Part shown: positions 37,071 through 49,269 of the stretch, piece after piece | Position numbering within the stretch: the first letter of the stretch is position 1 | Layout: the number at the start of each line of letters is the position of its first letter | DNA from: Hymenolepis diminuta | Taxonomy: Eukaryota; Platyhelminthes; Cestoda; Cyclophyllidea; Hymenolepididae | Length of the DNA stretch: 64,000 nucleotides | Direction of reading: 5' to 3' | NCBI GenBank assembly: GCA_900708905.1 | Contig: CAADRB010000006.1 | Span: 2,509,927-2,573,926, forward strand | Notes under the pieces: model-generated | What the model was told of the DNA's origin: nothing | What the model saw: only the letters and a program-made list of their open reading frames with translations | Databases searched by the model: none | Program-made: the position numbers and the translations under genes

Positions 37071-37916
37071 TCACTCTTGTTCATCATTTTGTTGACCTTC
37101 CTCCCCCGAGTCGATTTCGAGCTGTGTCAGAAGATGCATCAAAGCAAATCGGAATTGTTCGGCTATTTGCTCATCATCTTCCAGTCCTCCATCATTGGTA
37201 TCCACAATAACGAAAACTATCGGTCCTGTTGGAGGTTCGGTATTCGTTCTCTCACCACCGATAGCATCATGCATGTCTTCGGATACTACCGAATTCTCTT
37301 GAGCTTGGAATTCTTCCATGTTATTTCCCAACTCTTCAGACATCTCCGCTTGAGTATTTCCAACTTCAGCCATCTCAAATGTCGGAATAGATTGTCCATT
37401 TAGTATTATATCTGTGTCGGGAGTATCTTCCGCATTAACTCTTTGAGTTTCGATATCTTGCTGCGGTATTGCTACGTCGACATCACTACTCTCAATTTGA
37501 GGAGTATTTTCAGACACCAGTTGTTGAATTTGTGTGGGATGTCCGAATAGCCAAATATTCCGATCCGGTAGAAGTCTAGTCGGACCACCAAAAAACATAC
37601 CAATTGGAGGTAGGAGGGTTCTTTGATTTTGTGGTCTGGGTTCAGGAGGAGGCCATTGAAGATATCTTCCATCTTCATTGTCTGTGTATCTTGAGGCTTT
37701 CAGAGCAGATGGATTTGGTTGACGGCGCACTGGAGAAGCAGAATTAGAATAATCATTGGCAATGAAACTGGAGTGCGACTCACTGCTAGTTTTGGAAGAC
37801 GTAGGAACGGCATGGATTTGAGGTGAACTTTGGGAATTAAGCACAAAATCTTGGAACTCGGTACTATTTGATGATCTCCTCTGCTTTTCACTAGGCAATT
37901 GATTGCTACGTTTCAT
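37071..37916 (-). CDS. Uncharacterised acidic, low-complexity protein, single coding exon
   Basis: Not recognised. 281 residues from the ATG at 37914-37916; the stop is at 37071-37073. I prefer this start because AG after a pyrimidine-rich tract (minus strand, AG at 37923-37924) lies six bases upstream, looking like a cis- or trans-splice acceptor; the frame stays open to 38042, but the extra residues are hydrophobic and look like intron. The protein starts basic (MKRSNQLPSEKQRR), is Ser/Asn-rich, has a Pro-rich middle (WPPPEPRPQ; LLPPIGMFFGGPTRLLP), then a long Glu/Gln-rich part ending with PPTGPIVFVIVDTNDGG, DDEQIAEQFRFALMHLL and an acidic tail. No membrane segment or Cys/His motif. It converges on CSTF3 with 758 bp between stop codons. 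Confidence 0.65.
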   Translation of the reverse strand: MKRSNQLPSEKQRRSSNSTEFQDFVLNSQSSPQIHAVPTSSKTSSESHSSFIANDYSNSASPVRRQPNPSALKASRYTDNEDGRYLQWPPPEPRPQNQRTLLPPIGMFFGGPTRLLPDRNIWLFGHPTQIQQLVSENTPQIESSDVDVAIPQQDIETQRVNAEDTPDTDIILNGQSIPTFEMAEVGNTQAEMSEELGNNMEEFQAQENSVVSEDMHDAIGGERTNTEPPTGPIVFVIVDTNDGGLEDDEQIAEQFRFALMHLLTQLEIDSGEEGQQNDEQE

Positions 37917-38042
37917 ATGTACCTTTTCAAAGAATTGACAAAAGAGATGCAATTCATATAAACAAATTATTCTGAAAATAAATCCGTTTTGTATGAGGGA
38001 AATAGCAGAGAATTTCAAGAGATTTACAAAACGTGTGCCCAC

Positions 38043-39464
38043 GATGTTTAATCGATTAAATGTGAAATTTAAATCTAACGTATGATTTAGTTCAGTAATA
38101 AAATACTGGAGTTTTTAGGCCACTTTTAAAGCAAGAAAAATGGATCTTTCGTTGCAAAGAAATACCTACACTACCACTATGCTGCACTGTTTACCTAATG
38201 AACGGAAACTACAGTATCTTATTTCAAATTAAAATGATTTTCTTACTAGATTCTGGACTGTCCAGTAAATTGGATGTCGAAAAATTCAGTTGGGATAGTC
38301 TCTAATGTTTACATATATCACTATGGCTACCTCATTTTCCAACTGGACAGAAGTACTAAAACAGGCTCAATAAAAGCACATCATCCAGAAAATTTCATGT
38401 GAAAAATATTTAACACAAGGATAGAGCTGCTAGTATGGATAGATTTAAAGTACCAGCGTAAAATTTGATAGTGGATCCATAGGTCCGATGGCGGATAGTA
38501 CACGAATAAGCCCTTGGCTAAACCTTAGCAATTCTCTTAGAAGTCCAACTGGCATAGTCCATTAGAAAAAGTTGCCCTCAAAGTTAGACGGGCTACGTCC
38601 AAGATAGTGAGAACACAGAAGGTATCGTGTGTAGAGTTACTGCAAAACGCCTAGTAATTGAGTAAAAGTAATGCTACGTTGTACGAATATTGATAGCTGA
38701 TTGGCTGCACCCATCCTCGCGCTTGCATGGTACGAGGTCGGTAGCACGTGCGCGCTTTCCGGAATGTTCTAGCCTGAGCGGGGTTCCTTCGGGCAGCCTT
38801 GATAGCGTTGTACGCTCCACAGTACGTAAATTACCCTTATGCAAAATAATCTTATCTCCAATGAATTTGCGCCAACATCGGTAGATCTTCGAATATTGCT
38901 TATTAGCAATATCCATCCATCCATCGGTTTCAATAGTAATCGACATCATTATATATTTAAATCCCATTCACTACCAGACAAAGGAAAAGGTACTAAGGTA
39001 TTACACTCGTAACTTCCAAAGCCAAGAATGAAAAGCAGAGAAGTTCGTTGATTTTTATTCTCTCCAGTGCCTGCCGTGAAGGTAAATTGAAGGCTGCTTC
39101 AAATTACGGAGGGACGAATACCGGGAACTAAGTGATGTTCAACATAGGTGTAAGATCAAAACTCAGGGCACCTCCATTTGTTTAATGACTATAATTTATT
39201 TTCAGTCACGAATATGAAAGAACAGTGATTTGATAACTCAGCGCCCGAATGGAAAATTCTATTCAGGACATCAAGGGTGGTCAACTATGCTTTTTATCCT
39301 TTACTTAGAAAAACATTATATAAAACATACAAGGACACAAGGGACCATACCTTCATAAAGGTAACAATACAAAATCTAAAAACCATGAAAGAAGTCCAAG
39401 TGAAAAATCACAATTATATTGATTAATTATCATTACAAAAGAATAATATAAAAGACCCTAGATT
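38043..39464. other. Region between the acidic-protein gene and the THADA 3' end
   Basis: Mostly AT-rich DNA with no supported gene, except the GC-rich island at 38705-38825. Open frames across the island on both strands (38690-38884 plus; 38674-38967 minus) have no recognisable homology. I see no canonical AATAAA close to the THADA stop. Confidence 0.45.
38705..38825. promoter_or_regulatory. GC-rich, CpG-rich island with perfect heat-shock element and E-box
   Basis: This 120-bp stretch is clearly richer in G+C than its surroundings. It contains TTCCGGAATGTTC at 38757-38769, a perfect nTTCnnGAAnnTTCn heat-shock factor site, and CACGTG (E-box) at about 38745-38750. It lies roughly 840 bp upstream of the intronless-looking gene at 37071-37916, so it may be its promoter; that link is inference. 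Confidence 0.35.
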
Positions 39465-42400
39465 CTATTTATATCTAATCAGTTGTTGGGCGATTGCAGC
39501 CTGATAAAGACTCGGAGAGTTGAAAATGAGTGTTGCCGAACGCAAGTCATTCTTATTTGACAAGTTAGCACAAACTTGTTCCAGCGTCTTCGATGAGTCT
39601 TCAACTAATGTCTTAAAAAGATATATTCACAAAATACTGCTTAATGGGCATATTTAAGTAGAAACAATGTTGAAATTACCGTATTGTCCGCAGAATATCT
39701 ATTCAATGCCGAAGAGATAACACAGATTACATGAAAGACATCAAAATAGGGATTCGGGCAATCTGGTTCATAACAAGCATTTCTAAAAGAACATAAAATA
39801 AACTACAAACAGGAACCTACTTTAGTCGATGTTCTTGTAGGATTTTTGCTCGACTAACTATCGCTTCTAACAGATTTCGAGCGAAGCCGACAAGCCATTC
39901 AATCGGAGTCGAAGTAAATTTCTCCAGATTTGAAATAAGAAGATCAACCCCCTTTAAGGAGCAGACGGGATACTGAAGATCAAACAATTTTCCAATTTCT
40001 TGTCCAAATAATTGGCGTATTCCCGTAGATTCATCAAACAGGTGGGAGATTAAGGAATCAAGAACGCTAAACGGGATACAGTAAGGCGTATACAGTATTA
40101 CACATACGTCGACACATGGGAGTCAGGAATATTCTCCTTTGCAGATTGCTTTATTGAATTTAACCATTCAAACAGGGCTTTTGTAGCTTGTAATCTGCAC
40201 TGTTCCCCAGCGGCCTCAATTGACAAGCATGACTTCAAGTTCTCGAGCCACCAGTTTGTGAATTTGCTGAAGAGATATAAGAAAGGAATCGATAACAATT
40301 TACATATACTACTGAATTCACATTAAGTAGCACGCTTACTGTTTTATCTCAGTATTGTGCAAATTTGCGAGTTTTGGTGCCATCGTTAGCAGTATTCCAG
40401 GAATCAGTGATTTGTCATCAGTGTTGCTGAGTATTTCTAAACACTGGACGATTTTCGTTTCATCCTTGCTTTGAATTCGGCAGCTATCCAAAGCTTGACT
40501 AAGAATAACTGATGAGAGGTGATTTCCTAAGACTATTTCGCCAAGATCGGGATATATCCCACATTTCAAGTTTAGGAGAAGATGGGATAAGATGTCAGCA
40601 TGTTGTAACGTGTCTGGGACTGTGATGAAAACGTTATCCTGCTTTGTAAAGACAGGTTTGAATTCGTCGATTGTGTAATAGAAGTCGTATAAATCGGAAT
40701 GGAACACGGGGAGGAGAGCCTTGATAAAAAAGTGACAAAATGGCTTAAAATTTAGAATACGCAAGAAAGCGCCTATTTTAGCAATGTTACTTAAACTTCC
40801 CAAACCCAAAGTTTTAGCAAATATTAACTTGGATATGAGGAATGTTTCTTGGAGCCCGCTATGTAGGAAACGCGCATTTTACCACCGGACCACTGCAAGT
40901 ACACTGATAAGCATCGATCACATGACTCCTGACTAGGTAGATGTTCATTTTGGACACTACGCCGGTAGAACATCCATTTTCCGTGATATATCATTTATTT
41001 GCAATAATAAGCCTACTACTGACGATATGATAGGCTATAGTGATATTCTTTAGACGGACTGCTGTAATATTAAAGACCTTGACCCTATGGTGTCAAGCTT
41101 CAAAGTCAACAATGCACACGACCTTCCAAAATTTATAATAGGTTTTCTATTTGATACTTGATGATGGAGAATATATTAAGCAAACTGACTGAAAAACAGA
41201 ACACATAAAGAAAAAACAACCTACCTCAGTTGGAATGTCGTTGGAACAGTCTTTCCATTGATGAAACTTGCAAAGGTAGTGGAATTCCTTGTAATAGTGA
41301 AACTTTTCATCAGCTGGAATGGCCATGAACACACACCGCATGAATCTCGCCAAATTGGCGGCCAAGTACCAGTGTTTGCAGTCGGCACTAGTCCATTTAT
41401 TCATAAGTTCAATTGCGCAGGGCCAGTCAATCATTCTAAAGTACAGTAGATTATTCGTCAAAAAGAAAAAACAAAAGAGAACGGTGAATTAACATAAAAT
41501 ATGACACTATTAGCACTACTAATGCAGATATGAGAAATTTAGATAATGTGAACAAAAGACGTCTGAGATGATTATACGCTGATAACGAAAGCGATGTTTC
41601 GAGAGGTAGAAAGATAAGATTCTTCGTCTTAACGGGCAAATGCGTAATGGATACTGCATGTGAGACCATCGCAAATGAGAGCTAGATAAAAAACACTTGA
41701 CAGATCCACAAGTGACTGTTGAAGACCGTGAAATAAACTTACCTTTTACAGTTACAAAGCATATAAATAGAGGGGAGGATAAAATTATTTTGAAATGATC
41801 TAGTGCACAGTTTCAAAGAATTGAATAAAGTATCCGAACTGAATAAACATAAGAATGAATTTAAACCGAAAATATCATCCAGAAATGTATGAATGGGTAC
41901 CATCCCTATGAATTTACACTTCTAGCAAAATGAAATTTTCTAGACCTTGTAATTAATAATGATAATAATAATTAATAATATTAAAGAAAAAAGCAACTAG
42001 TGTTTGTTCAAAAAGAAAACCTACTTAGCTCTCGCTGCCGACTCAGAGGTAGTAGGAGCTCGTTCAATCCAAGCTACTAGACTGAGCAGTTGTCCACTGA
42101 TTGCATTCGCCCCCTTAGAGTTCCTCACGGCACCACAAGGCAAGAGCTCTTTTTTAAAGATGCCGCACAGATTCCCAGAAGAAGCCAAGAAAGAAGCACC
42201 AACCGAACGTGGTGCAGAAAATGAAAGAAAAGCCGTTAGAGATTTAGCTGCAAGGTAACGTATTTGAGCAACTGGATGAGACAAGTAGCTTTGCAGGCAG
42301 TCCAACATCCTGGCACTGCTTTCCTCCCTAATAACAAAGTAAATAGGTGATTGCATTCTTCTCTAGTCCGGTTACACACAGTGTTTCAAGTAAAATAGCA

Positions 42401-45400
42401 TACGAGAAAGCGGCATCCGATGAAGGCTTCAGTCTAGACAGAAGTCCAAGGAGTGGAACTGCACGATTTTGCGATAGACTTTCCTGTGTCAAAGGATCCA
42501 ACAGAATGCTCTCAAATGTGTGGAACAGACGAGAATAACGGCCAAAAACTTCAGCTACAGATGTTCCTGGGCGGGTGTGTAAAGGACCGATCAAACGTTT
42601 CACGATGGTTGCTGAAGGAAACGAGGAAAGGATACTCAAAGTACCAAAATAACCAACTCATTTTGTCATCAACTCACTGAACAGTTGAAGTGATCCATTA
42701 GCTACCGTCCATTCCTCATGACCGAAGTTCGGCAATACAACGTCACAGAAAAGCGCTGTAAGCCAATTGTCTGAACCTGGTGGAGGACATAAACCAAACG
42801 CCACAGGACCCAATCTTGCATCTTCCAGAACTCCCTTCAAAAGATGTAGTGCGAGGGTTTGTGGCTGATCATGCTTTTCATTATCATCACTATCCGACGA
42901 CCTGATCGACGAACTACCAATTTTGAGCATATCACACAGCCAGCGATAGAGTAGGGGCTGATCGAATGAGGAGACAATCAGCTCAGACACAAGAACAGCT
43001 TTCACAGCTGGCCATAACCCAGCTGCTCGACGTGTAACTGAGAACTTTCCCACTTTGACAGCTAAAAGACAGAAGTCTATCACCTGTTCTGGCTGGATTA
43101 ACATCTCCTTGAGAGCCCCTACTGACTCGTATTGGTTTAAATAGGTGGAGATGGTCAGATAGTCTCTTAGACTTTGAAATACTGACTCCACCAGACCCTA
43201 TTAGAAAAAGCTGAGCTGGAGGATAAATTTGACTTACCTTGTGTCGGCAAGCCATTAGGATCCCAATCAACTGTTTACCAACATGCGGTAGTAGTCTCTG
43301 AACGACATCATCCATTTCTTCCACAGAAGAAAGAATCATACAGACTCGGAAGTATACCCATTTCACCAAGATACTGGAGGTCAACTATAATAAAAACAAT
43401 GAATGATCAGAGAAACAGAGAAGAACAAACCTTCAGGTTATACCAACTCCAAGAGAGAATGCGTTTGTATTCCGAGGGAAGTTCTATGGGCATAACATCG
43501 TCATCCATGAGCCTAAAGAAATTATATACGTAAGAACGAAGAGGAAATATCCTACTCTGAAATCTCTAGACCAATCATTGTCTTCTTTTGAGCATGAAGC
43601 GCTAATCCGAGAACAGACTGGCCCAGTTTTTCAAAAGAAGAAGCTTCACCTGGAATAAAAATTCGGGTCAAAACGGATATGTTCATATTTATTTTGAGAG
43701 ACTATATACCACTTACATCCATCAACAAGGTAGGACAAACTAGATCCTTCGTAGTTCGTATAAGATGAGGGAACACCCATCACCGAAAGACATTCATTCG
43801 AGAGCTGAAGACAGTATTTAGCCAAACGAGGATTCAAAAGTTCGCCAAGTGTTGAGAAAACAGTCTTGTCTATAGATGAGTTGAAAAATGGCTGAGGAAA
43901 CCGCATTTCAGAATTGATTTTCTTTCCGTAATGGGATAAGATATTGTCCACAGCTATGAGGAAGCCTAAAAGAAGAAACAGTATGTCTAACTTTCCATTT
44001 AGCAAAAAGGAAGTAATAGCTGAGGAAGTAGACGAATCGAATTACTTATATAACATTAGACTAACCATGGATGGGTTTCTCCCATATTCGTCGAGCAAGG
44101 TCATTATCTTCTTGATCACTAGCAGAATTTTCTTTGCAGCCGTCTTTAATGTGTTCAAGAAGGTTAGAACCTGCTCGATTTGCAGCAGTCTCGTTGTCAA
44201 CTCTGGAGTGAGGAAAAATAATGAACTGAGAATTAACTTTTATTACAAAGGAGAATTTACAAAAAAGCGTACTCTTGATGTCAAAATTTATATTCCACTG
44301 ATATAGGGCTGTGGGAGAAAACAAAAGCTTAGGAGAAAATGGATCCCAAACAGTAGAATGCTGACCCCGCACTCTAATCGATAACGTTTTCGACCAAGTC
44401 TACATTATACCTTTTCTTGTTATACTGAATTCGTTGGATGGTCTCAATCAATCTGTTAATATTCTGTAGTAATATGCATATAGCTGTGAATATACTTTAC
44501 AAGTTTTAATCATAGTAAAAGATATGAACAAAGGGAATAGGGAAAAAATTCAGTAAGATGAAACAGGAAGGAGATAGAGAAGTAAGTATTGACACCCAGA
44601 CATCAAAAGTCTAAATTTAGTTCTGGAAGCATTCTCATATGAAGCAGTTACTGCGTAATGTTCTGATGTTAAACGCCTGGTGACTGGTTGATTTAATTCA
44701 TGGTTGGTCATATCACCACGATTCATATACATTTCTGCCATTGACTACACTAGTAGCAATAATATACAGGGATCAATTATGAAGAAGCATCGCACACGAT
44801 AAACCCATAATACAAAAGAATTAAATTCCTAGATGACTGATATTATCAACTATAAAGGGATTGCACAATCATATAATCATCCATATATCTTTTATTAACC
44901 AAAAATGAAAATAACGCACGTGGTGAACAGCCATAGAAACAAATTTGCACCAGCAGTGTAGACTTCCGGAAGATGAAAGTTAGACCAAGTTTCAGCAAGA
45001 TGATAAAGATCCATTCGCACTGTCGACGTGAACCATTCTGGTGTTGATTTTGGCCAGTAAGCGGTGAGAATCTCCAGCAAGCTAACTTGAATCTGTAAAG
45101 CAAAAAAAAACGAACAATTAACCGACAACCCCAGGGTTCAATTAAATGAATGATAAGCTTCGCCTATTCTGGTAGCAATATTGCCCATATCAGTACAGTG
45201 ATCACCTTTATTTGTCCAGTGCCGTTATTTCGTATATTATGAACGTCAAAGTCTGCAGTTTTTGAGGTTGGGTCTCACAGTTTATGATTAATACTTCATA
45301 AATCAGTATAATACCCTATTTTCTATGGCCAATAGCGACTTGTGTATGCAAATAGTAAATGAACTCATTCAGAGACTATAACTGTGGTATCCAGGCTTTC

Positions 45401-48400
45401 AGTATCTACTTGCATGATAAGCTCCCCTTGAGAAACAACAAATGCCTCTGTTCTGCTTGCCCATCTAATCAGTTTTAATTCATTCAATATACTAAGACGT
45501 GGTCTAGTCAATACCTGTTTTCTCTGGAGTCTTCCGGCCTTATATATTTAGTTTTTCAATATGCTACAATAACTTTATCAACTGAGCGAATATATTCCAT
45601 CACAACCGTCTTCTCATCTGAACATTTAGGACATATCAAATGACAATCTGAACTACTATATCTGAAAGCCATATAGTATGTAGTACCAAAGAATGCACTT
45701 TAAATTAAACAGACAAACATACCTCAGAATTAACATTAGGCAGAGATGCTATCAGTTGCAACCAGGTTGAACGATCATCAAGAGATGGAAAACCAGTTAT
45801 CTTAGACATATGCTTCATGATTAATTGCAAATTCTTCGCGGTGCCTAAAACAAAAACGATTAAATCATATGAGGATTAAAAAGAGAAAATAACAAAAACT
45901 ATTTTTAACTTACATGGCTCGAAGCCAGATTTCTTAGCACCCTTTGTCTTGTTGTTCTCAGCAAAACTGAGTTCAAACATACTACTAATAAGCAATATTA
46001 GCATCTTTTGTCGCTGAAAAGGCATTCCGGGAGGTAGAAAGGAATGAGAAAGTAACTCCATTATAAATGGTGAAAGTCCTGTTATTGGTATTTTTATACT
46101 AACGTTAGGTCTAGAAGCATAGTTTGACCAAAGAGTAGATGCAAAACGGTAGACATCAACTAGAGAAATAAGAAACACAGCAACTGGTATCTTACCTAGG
46201 GCTTCTAAAGGAGAAACAACGGTCTTTCCTGGATATTCTACCCTAAAAGAGGGGTATCCATTAACACCTGTCCAATGCTGAACTGTAAGCTTATCTAAAT
46301 CTTCAAGGGAGCAAGTAGCACAACGATTTCTTATTTGTTGAGCAGCAACAAAGAATGCTCGATTGGTCAGAATTCGAGATGCAGGATCAGTCGAAATTAA
46401 AAGGCTCTTGATTCCCTCAAAAAGCCAGCAATATAACTCCGACTGCAGTTCAGAATTAAACGGAGTTTTGAGAATCAGCTTCGACAGACTGCTACACATA
46501 TCTGACCTAATCCGATCGCTACTATGGCTCAGTGCTGTTTCAATAAGCTTAGGATTCTAAAAAGTTGTATATTACTTAATACAATTCCAGTAGGAGGTAC
46601 CTCCAAGATAATTCCAACAGCCTTATCGTAAGAGAGTAACGGAAGGAGATTGACAAAAGCGGTAAGTCGAAAATCGAAGACCAGATGAGACATATTCAAG
46701 AGGAAGACGAGTTGATTGATAATCTCTTGAAGGAAGGGCGTTTGCCACATGGAAGGCGGGTCTTTTGGCTCGCGATAGAAATCCCCAATTGGAAGATTTG
46801 CTAGTGATTCTTTGCAACAACGATGAATGAAGTTCTGGAGGCGCAATTTCTACAGTAGAGAAGAAAATACAGGATCTAAATCAAGAGGACAAAAAAACCC
46901 CAAGGAAGAATACCTACAGCGGCTTTATAATGATCCATTTCGGGGAGGTATTTCAACTGTTGTTCAGCTGAGCACGAAATAACACCATGGAGCAAGAAGT
47001 TGGCAAGTGGATCTAGGACAGTTTGAAGCCATTCATTGACATTGTTTTGACTGAAATTTAAGATAAATCCCATGAATTCATGAAAAAGGAGATTTAGCAC
47101 CTCAGAAGACTTTTGAACCTAGTCATTAAAGAAACAATATTTTAGTGGAGGAACCATGAAGACATCAACTTTAACGCTTAAGACTTACTTTAAATTCTGT
47201 ATTATTGGGATCTACAACAGAAGTAGTCCATTATTCAAAAGAATTCAACATCAAAACGTTCGTCTGCGCCGTTCAAAACATGATAGACTACATTTGAATA
47301 AGTGGTACAGATTTCAGATCAACTGATTAAATACATCTTACTTGTGTGAATCATCTATTGAAAGTAATAAGTAAATCATCCGTCAAGAAAAATCTCCTTT
47401 TAATTTCTGAGCTTATGAAATTCAGCATTAAGTCAGAAGAGACTTAATAATGTTGACTCTTGCATGGATAAGAACTTCCCAAATTAGGTATAAACCCGTA
47501 AACCAAAGCATGCTTTACCGATGCTTTTCAGACTTAAAATCAGATATATTGGTGATAACTAAATAGGGTGGTTAAAAAGTAACTTCCTATAAAGCTCATA
47601 ACTAGACCACAGGTTTTATAATGGAGTTCCGAACAGCTTAAGGGATCATAGAAAAATGCTTATCATGACTCAACTTCCAAATAAAACTATATCTCATTAA
47701 TAATTAAATAATACGATGTTGAAAATACTCAATTTCCCCGTAAGTAGCATTATGAACTCACCTGCACTCAATAATGGAATTCATAACATCCCCCGCAAGT
47801 GAAGCACTGTAATTCCAAGCCAGAGCAAGCAGAAGACTGGTCATCAAATACGGCGACTTCTCAAAAATCTCGAAGGAGAAAAACATGCACAAGTTCAGAA
47901 ATACGAAGCTCCATAACTAGAAATCATTCGCTAACTTTCATTCCTTACCCATGAAAGGGGAGCATTCTTAATCAATACGCCAATAAGCCTGATCGATCCC
48001 TTAGTAAGAATCACCGGCTCGGCGCTGCAAAAGGGTGCTTCCATAATACACTTTTCAATGACTTCCGATTGAACCCATTTAGTGAACGGTTCAGGTAGAC
48101 GTGATGTGAAAACCAAGTTGAAAATATGTCCAAAGAAGACCAAGACCGCCTCTAGAACTCGACTATAATCTGTATCCCAATGGGGAAGTAGAAGCCGACA
48201 AGCGGTTTTGAGTAGGTCAACCTCTTTATCAGATATCTAGAGGAATGATACGTATCATCAGTATCCGCTACCTTATAGTGCTTAGGACTTATTATCCGTT
48301 CCTTAACATAGAAATTTAGGATGTCAATGCTTTCAAGAAGATTATCAGGATTGCAAGCAGATAGGAATGATTCGAATGTTGGAAATAGTGTGATTAGAGC

Positions 48401-49090
48401 CTCATTTGTAGAGAAGGGGACTTCAACCATTCCTCCGAATAACACTAAGGGAATACGGTCAGTTCTACTGGGACATTCAACGCCGAATTTGTCGTAAAAA
48501 GTCAACGATTGCAAGCTTCCTAGATCGATGGGGTAAGGAAATAGCTAAAATACAACCATTAATGAGGGAAATAATCGCCTCCATATTGAAAGGGTTAGCC
48601 CATTTAAAACTACATGTAATCACCACACGGCAGAATTCCCGCTGGCAGATAAGGGGTGAATCCTAGAAAAGAAGCGTTAGATTAGATAATTGGAGTTACT
48701 CTTGCAAAACATCTTTGAGCTAATGTGGAAATATCAGCTTCAAACACGAAATCATCAGAATGAATAGTGGCTTGCGCAAGTGTCTAAAAGAATCACTTTA
48801 AAGGAATGAAATGTACATGAAGATCCTTTCGTAGGGAGGCTAATTGAGCTTTTCCAACCATACCTAAAATAAATGTTACGAAATTATCCCAAAAATATCA
48901 GACGGTAAAACAGGTCTAAATAACAAAATCAAATAGAAAATTAGAGACAAAATAAAACAATGTAATCATCTGCTAGTATAAGACAACTAAAACTTATAAC
49001 ATAATTTTTCTGAAGAAATTGCATAACTTGCACAGACTTTCACGACTTCGATGGCCTTCACAAACAATGCCGTAAACTCAGCGGTTAAAC
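39465..49090 (-). CDS. THADA: THADA / Trm732 family protein, nearly complete, about 29 exons
   Basis: THADA is a large HEAT/armadillo-like protein. Yeast Trm732 partners a methyltransferase for tRNA Nm32, and fly THADA binds SERCA. Exons, 5' to 3': 49090-49028, 48863-48817, 48783-48700, 48662-48624, 48544-48272, 48236-47949, 47916-47762, 47118-46918, 46849-46601, 46556-45914, 45844-45723, 45092-44916, 44744-44602, 44452-44411, 44373-44273, 44200-44066, 43965-43717, 43649-43556, 43512-43431, 43384-43238, 43197-42678, 42611-42380, 42327-42025, 41435-41225, 40743-40340, 40266-40108, 40066-39821, 39782-39680, 39611-39465. About 1,886 residues (human 1,953). Hallmarks: HYAVTASY, SVTRRAAGLWPAVKAVLVSE, LALHLLKGVLEDARLGP, WTVANGSLQLF and PVAQIRYLAAKSLTAFL, aligning with the human DUF2428 region. 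All junctions agree in phase except 47762/47118, where a small exon is probably missing. The first exon and start codon are unresolved. Confidence 0.92.
40905..40975 (-). repeat. tRNA-derived SINE fragment in a THADA intron
   Basis: On the minus strand, an A-box-like GGCGTAGTGTCCAAAATG is followed by the B-box-like GGAGTCATGTGATCGATGC, paralleling the copy at 30624-30724. It sits in the 481-nt THADA intron 40744-41224, one of only a few THADA introns longer than about 150 nt, which suggests the insertion enlarged it. Confidence 0.45.
41436..42024 (-). other. THADA intron (589 nt)
   Basis: The flanking exons join in phase (ends AA, next begins A, giving Lys), so no exon is missing. Open frames inside have no homology I recognise. 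Confidence 0.6.
45093..45722 (-). other. THADA intron (630 nt)
   Basis: GTATGT donor and TTTACAG acceptor on the minus strand. The flanking exons are both in phase 0. Nothing else is seen inside. Confidence 0.6.
47119..47761 (-). other. Unresolved THADA segment, probably with small exons
   Basis: The exon ending at 47762 leaves two bases over, while the exon starting at 47118 begins a codon, so something is missing. Candidates are a 23-nt piece (47211-47189) between TGTAG and GTAAGT, and a 51-nt piece near 47396-47346 (...DDLLITSIDDSH) ending at GTAAGA. I could not make both fit the phase. Confidence 0.4.
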
Positions 49091-49197
49091 CTTTATAACT
49101 TAAAACAATGAGTGTAAAATTATGCATTTAAAAACCCTACACCAATTTACTTTCTCTTAATCCGACCTATGCATTAATTCATTTTTTTCTTTGCCGG

Positions 49198-49268
49198 GAG
49201 AAGTCCATTTGGTTGACGAATCAACCGGGATACTGGGCTTCTCCAATCACTGCCGATTCAGTGATTGG
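49198..49268. other. Compact set of hairpins near the THADA 5' end
   Basis: A 9-bp stem with one G-U wobble (49198-49206 with 49235-49243) encloses a perfect 6-bp, 4-nt-loop hairpin (GGTTGA CGAA TCAACC, 49211-49226). It is followed at once by a perfect 10-bp stem with a 6-nt loop (CCAATCACTG...CAGTGATTGG, 49243-49268). The segment lies just upstream of the first THADA exon I can confirm, so it may be 5' UTR, first exon or promoter. Confidence 0.5.
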
Positions 49269-49269
49269 C

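Noticed and set aside
41730..41770. A strong GTAAGT-like donor on the minus strand within a THADA intron
   Set aside because: The flanking exons (42025 and 41435) already join in phase with continuous homology, so an exon here is not needed.
47570..47720. A stretch beginning GGGTGGTTAAAAAGTAACTT that looks like a transposon terminus
   Set aside because: No matching inverted end was found in the neighbourhood.
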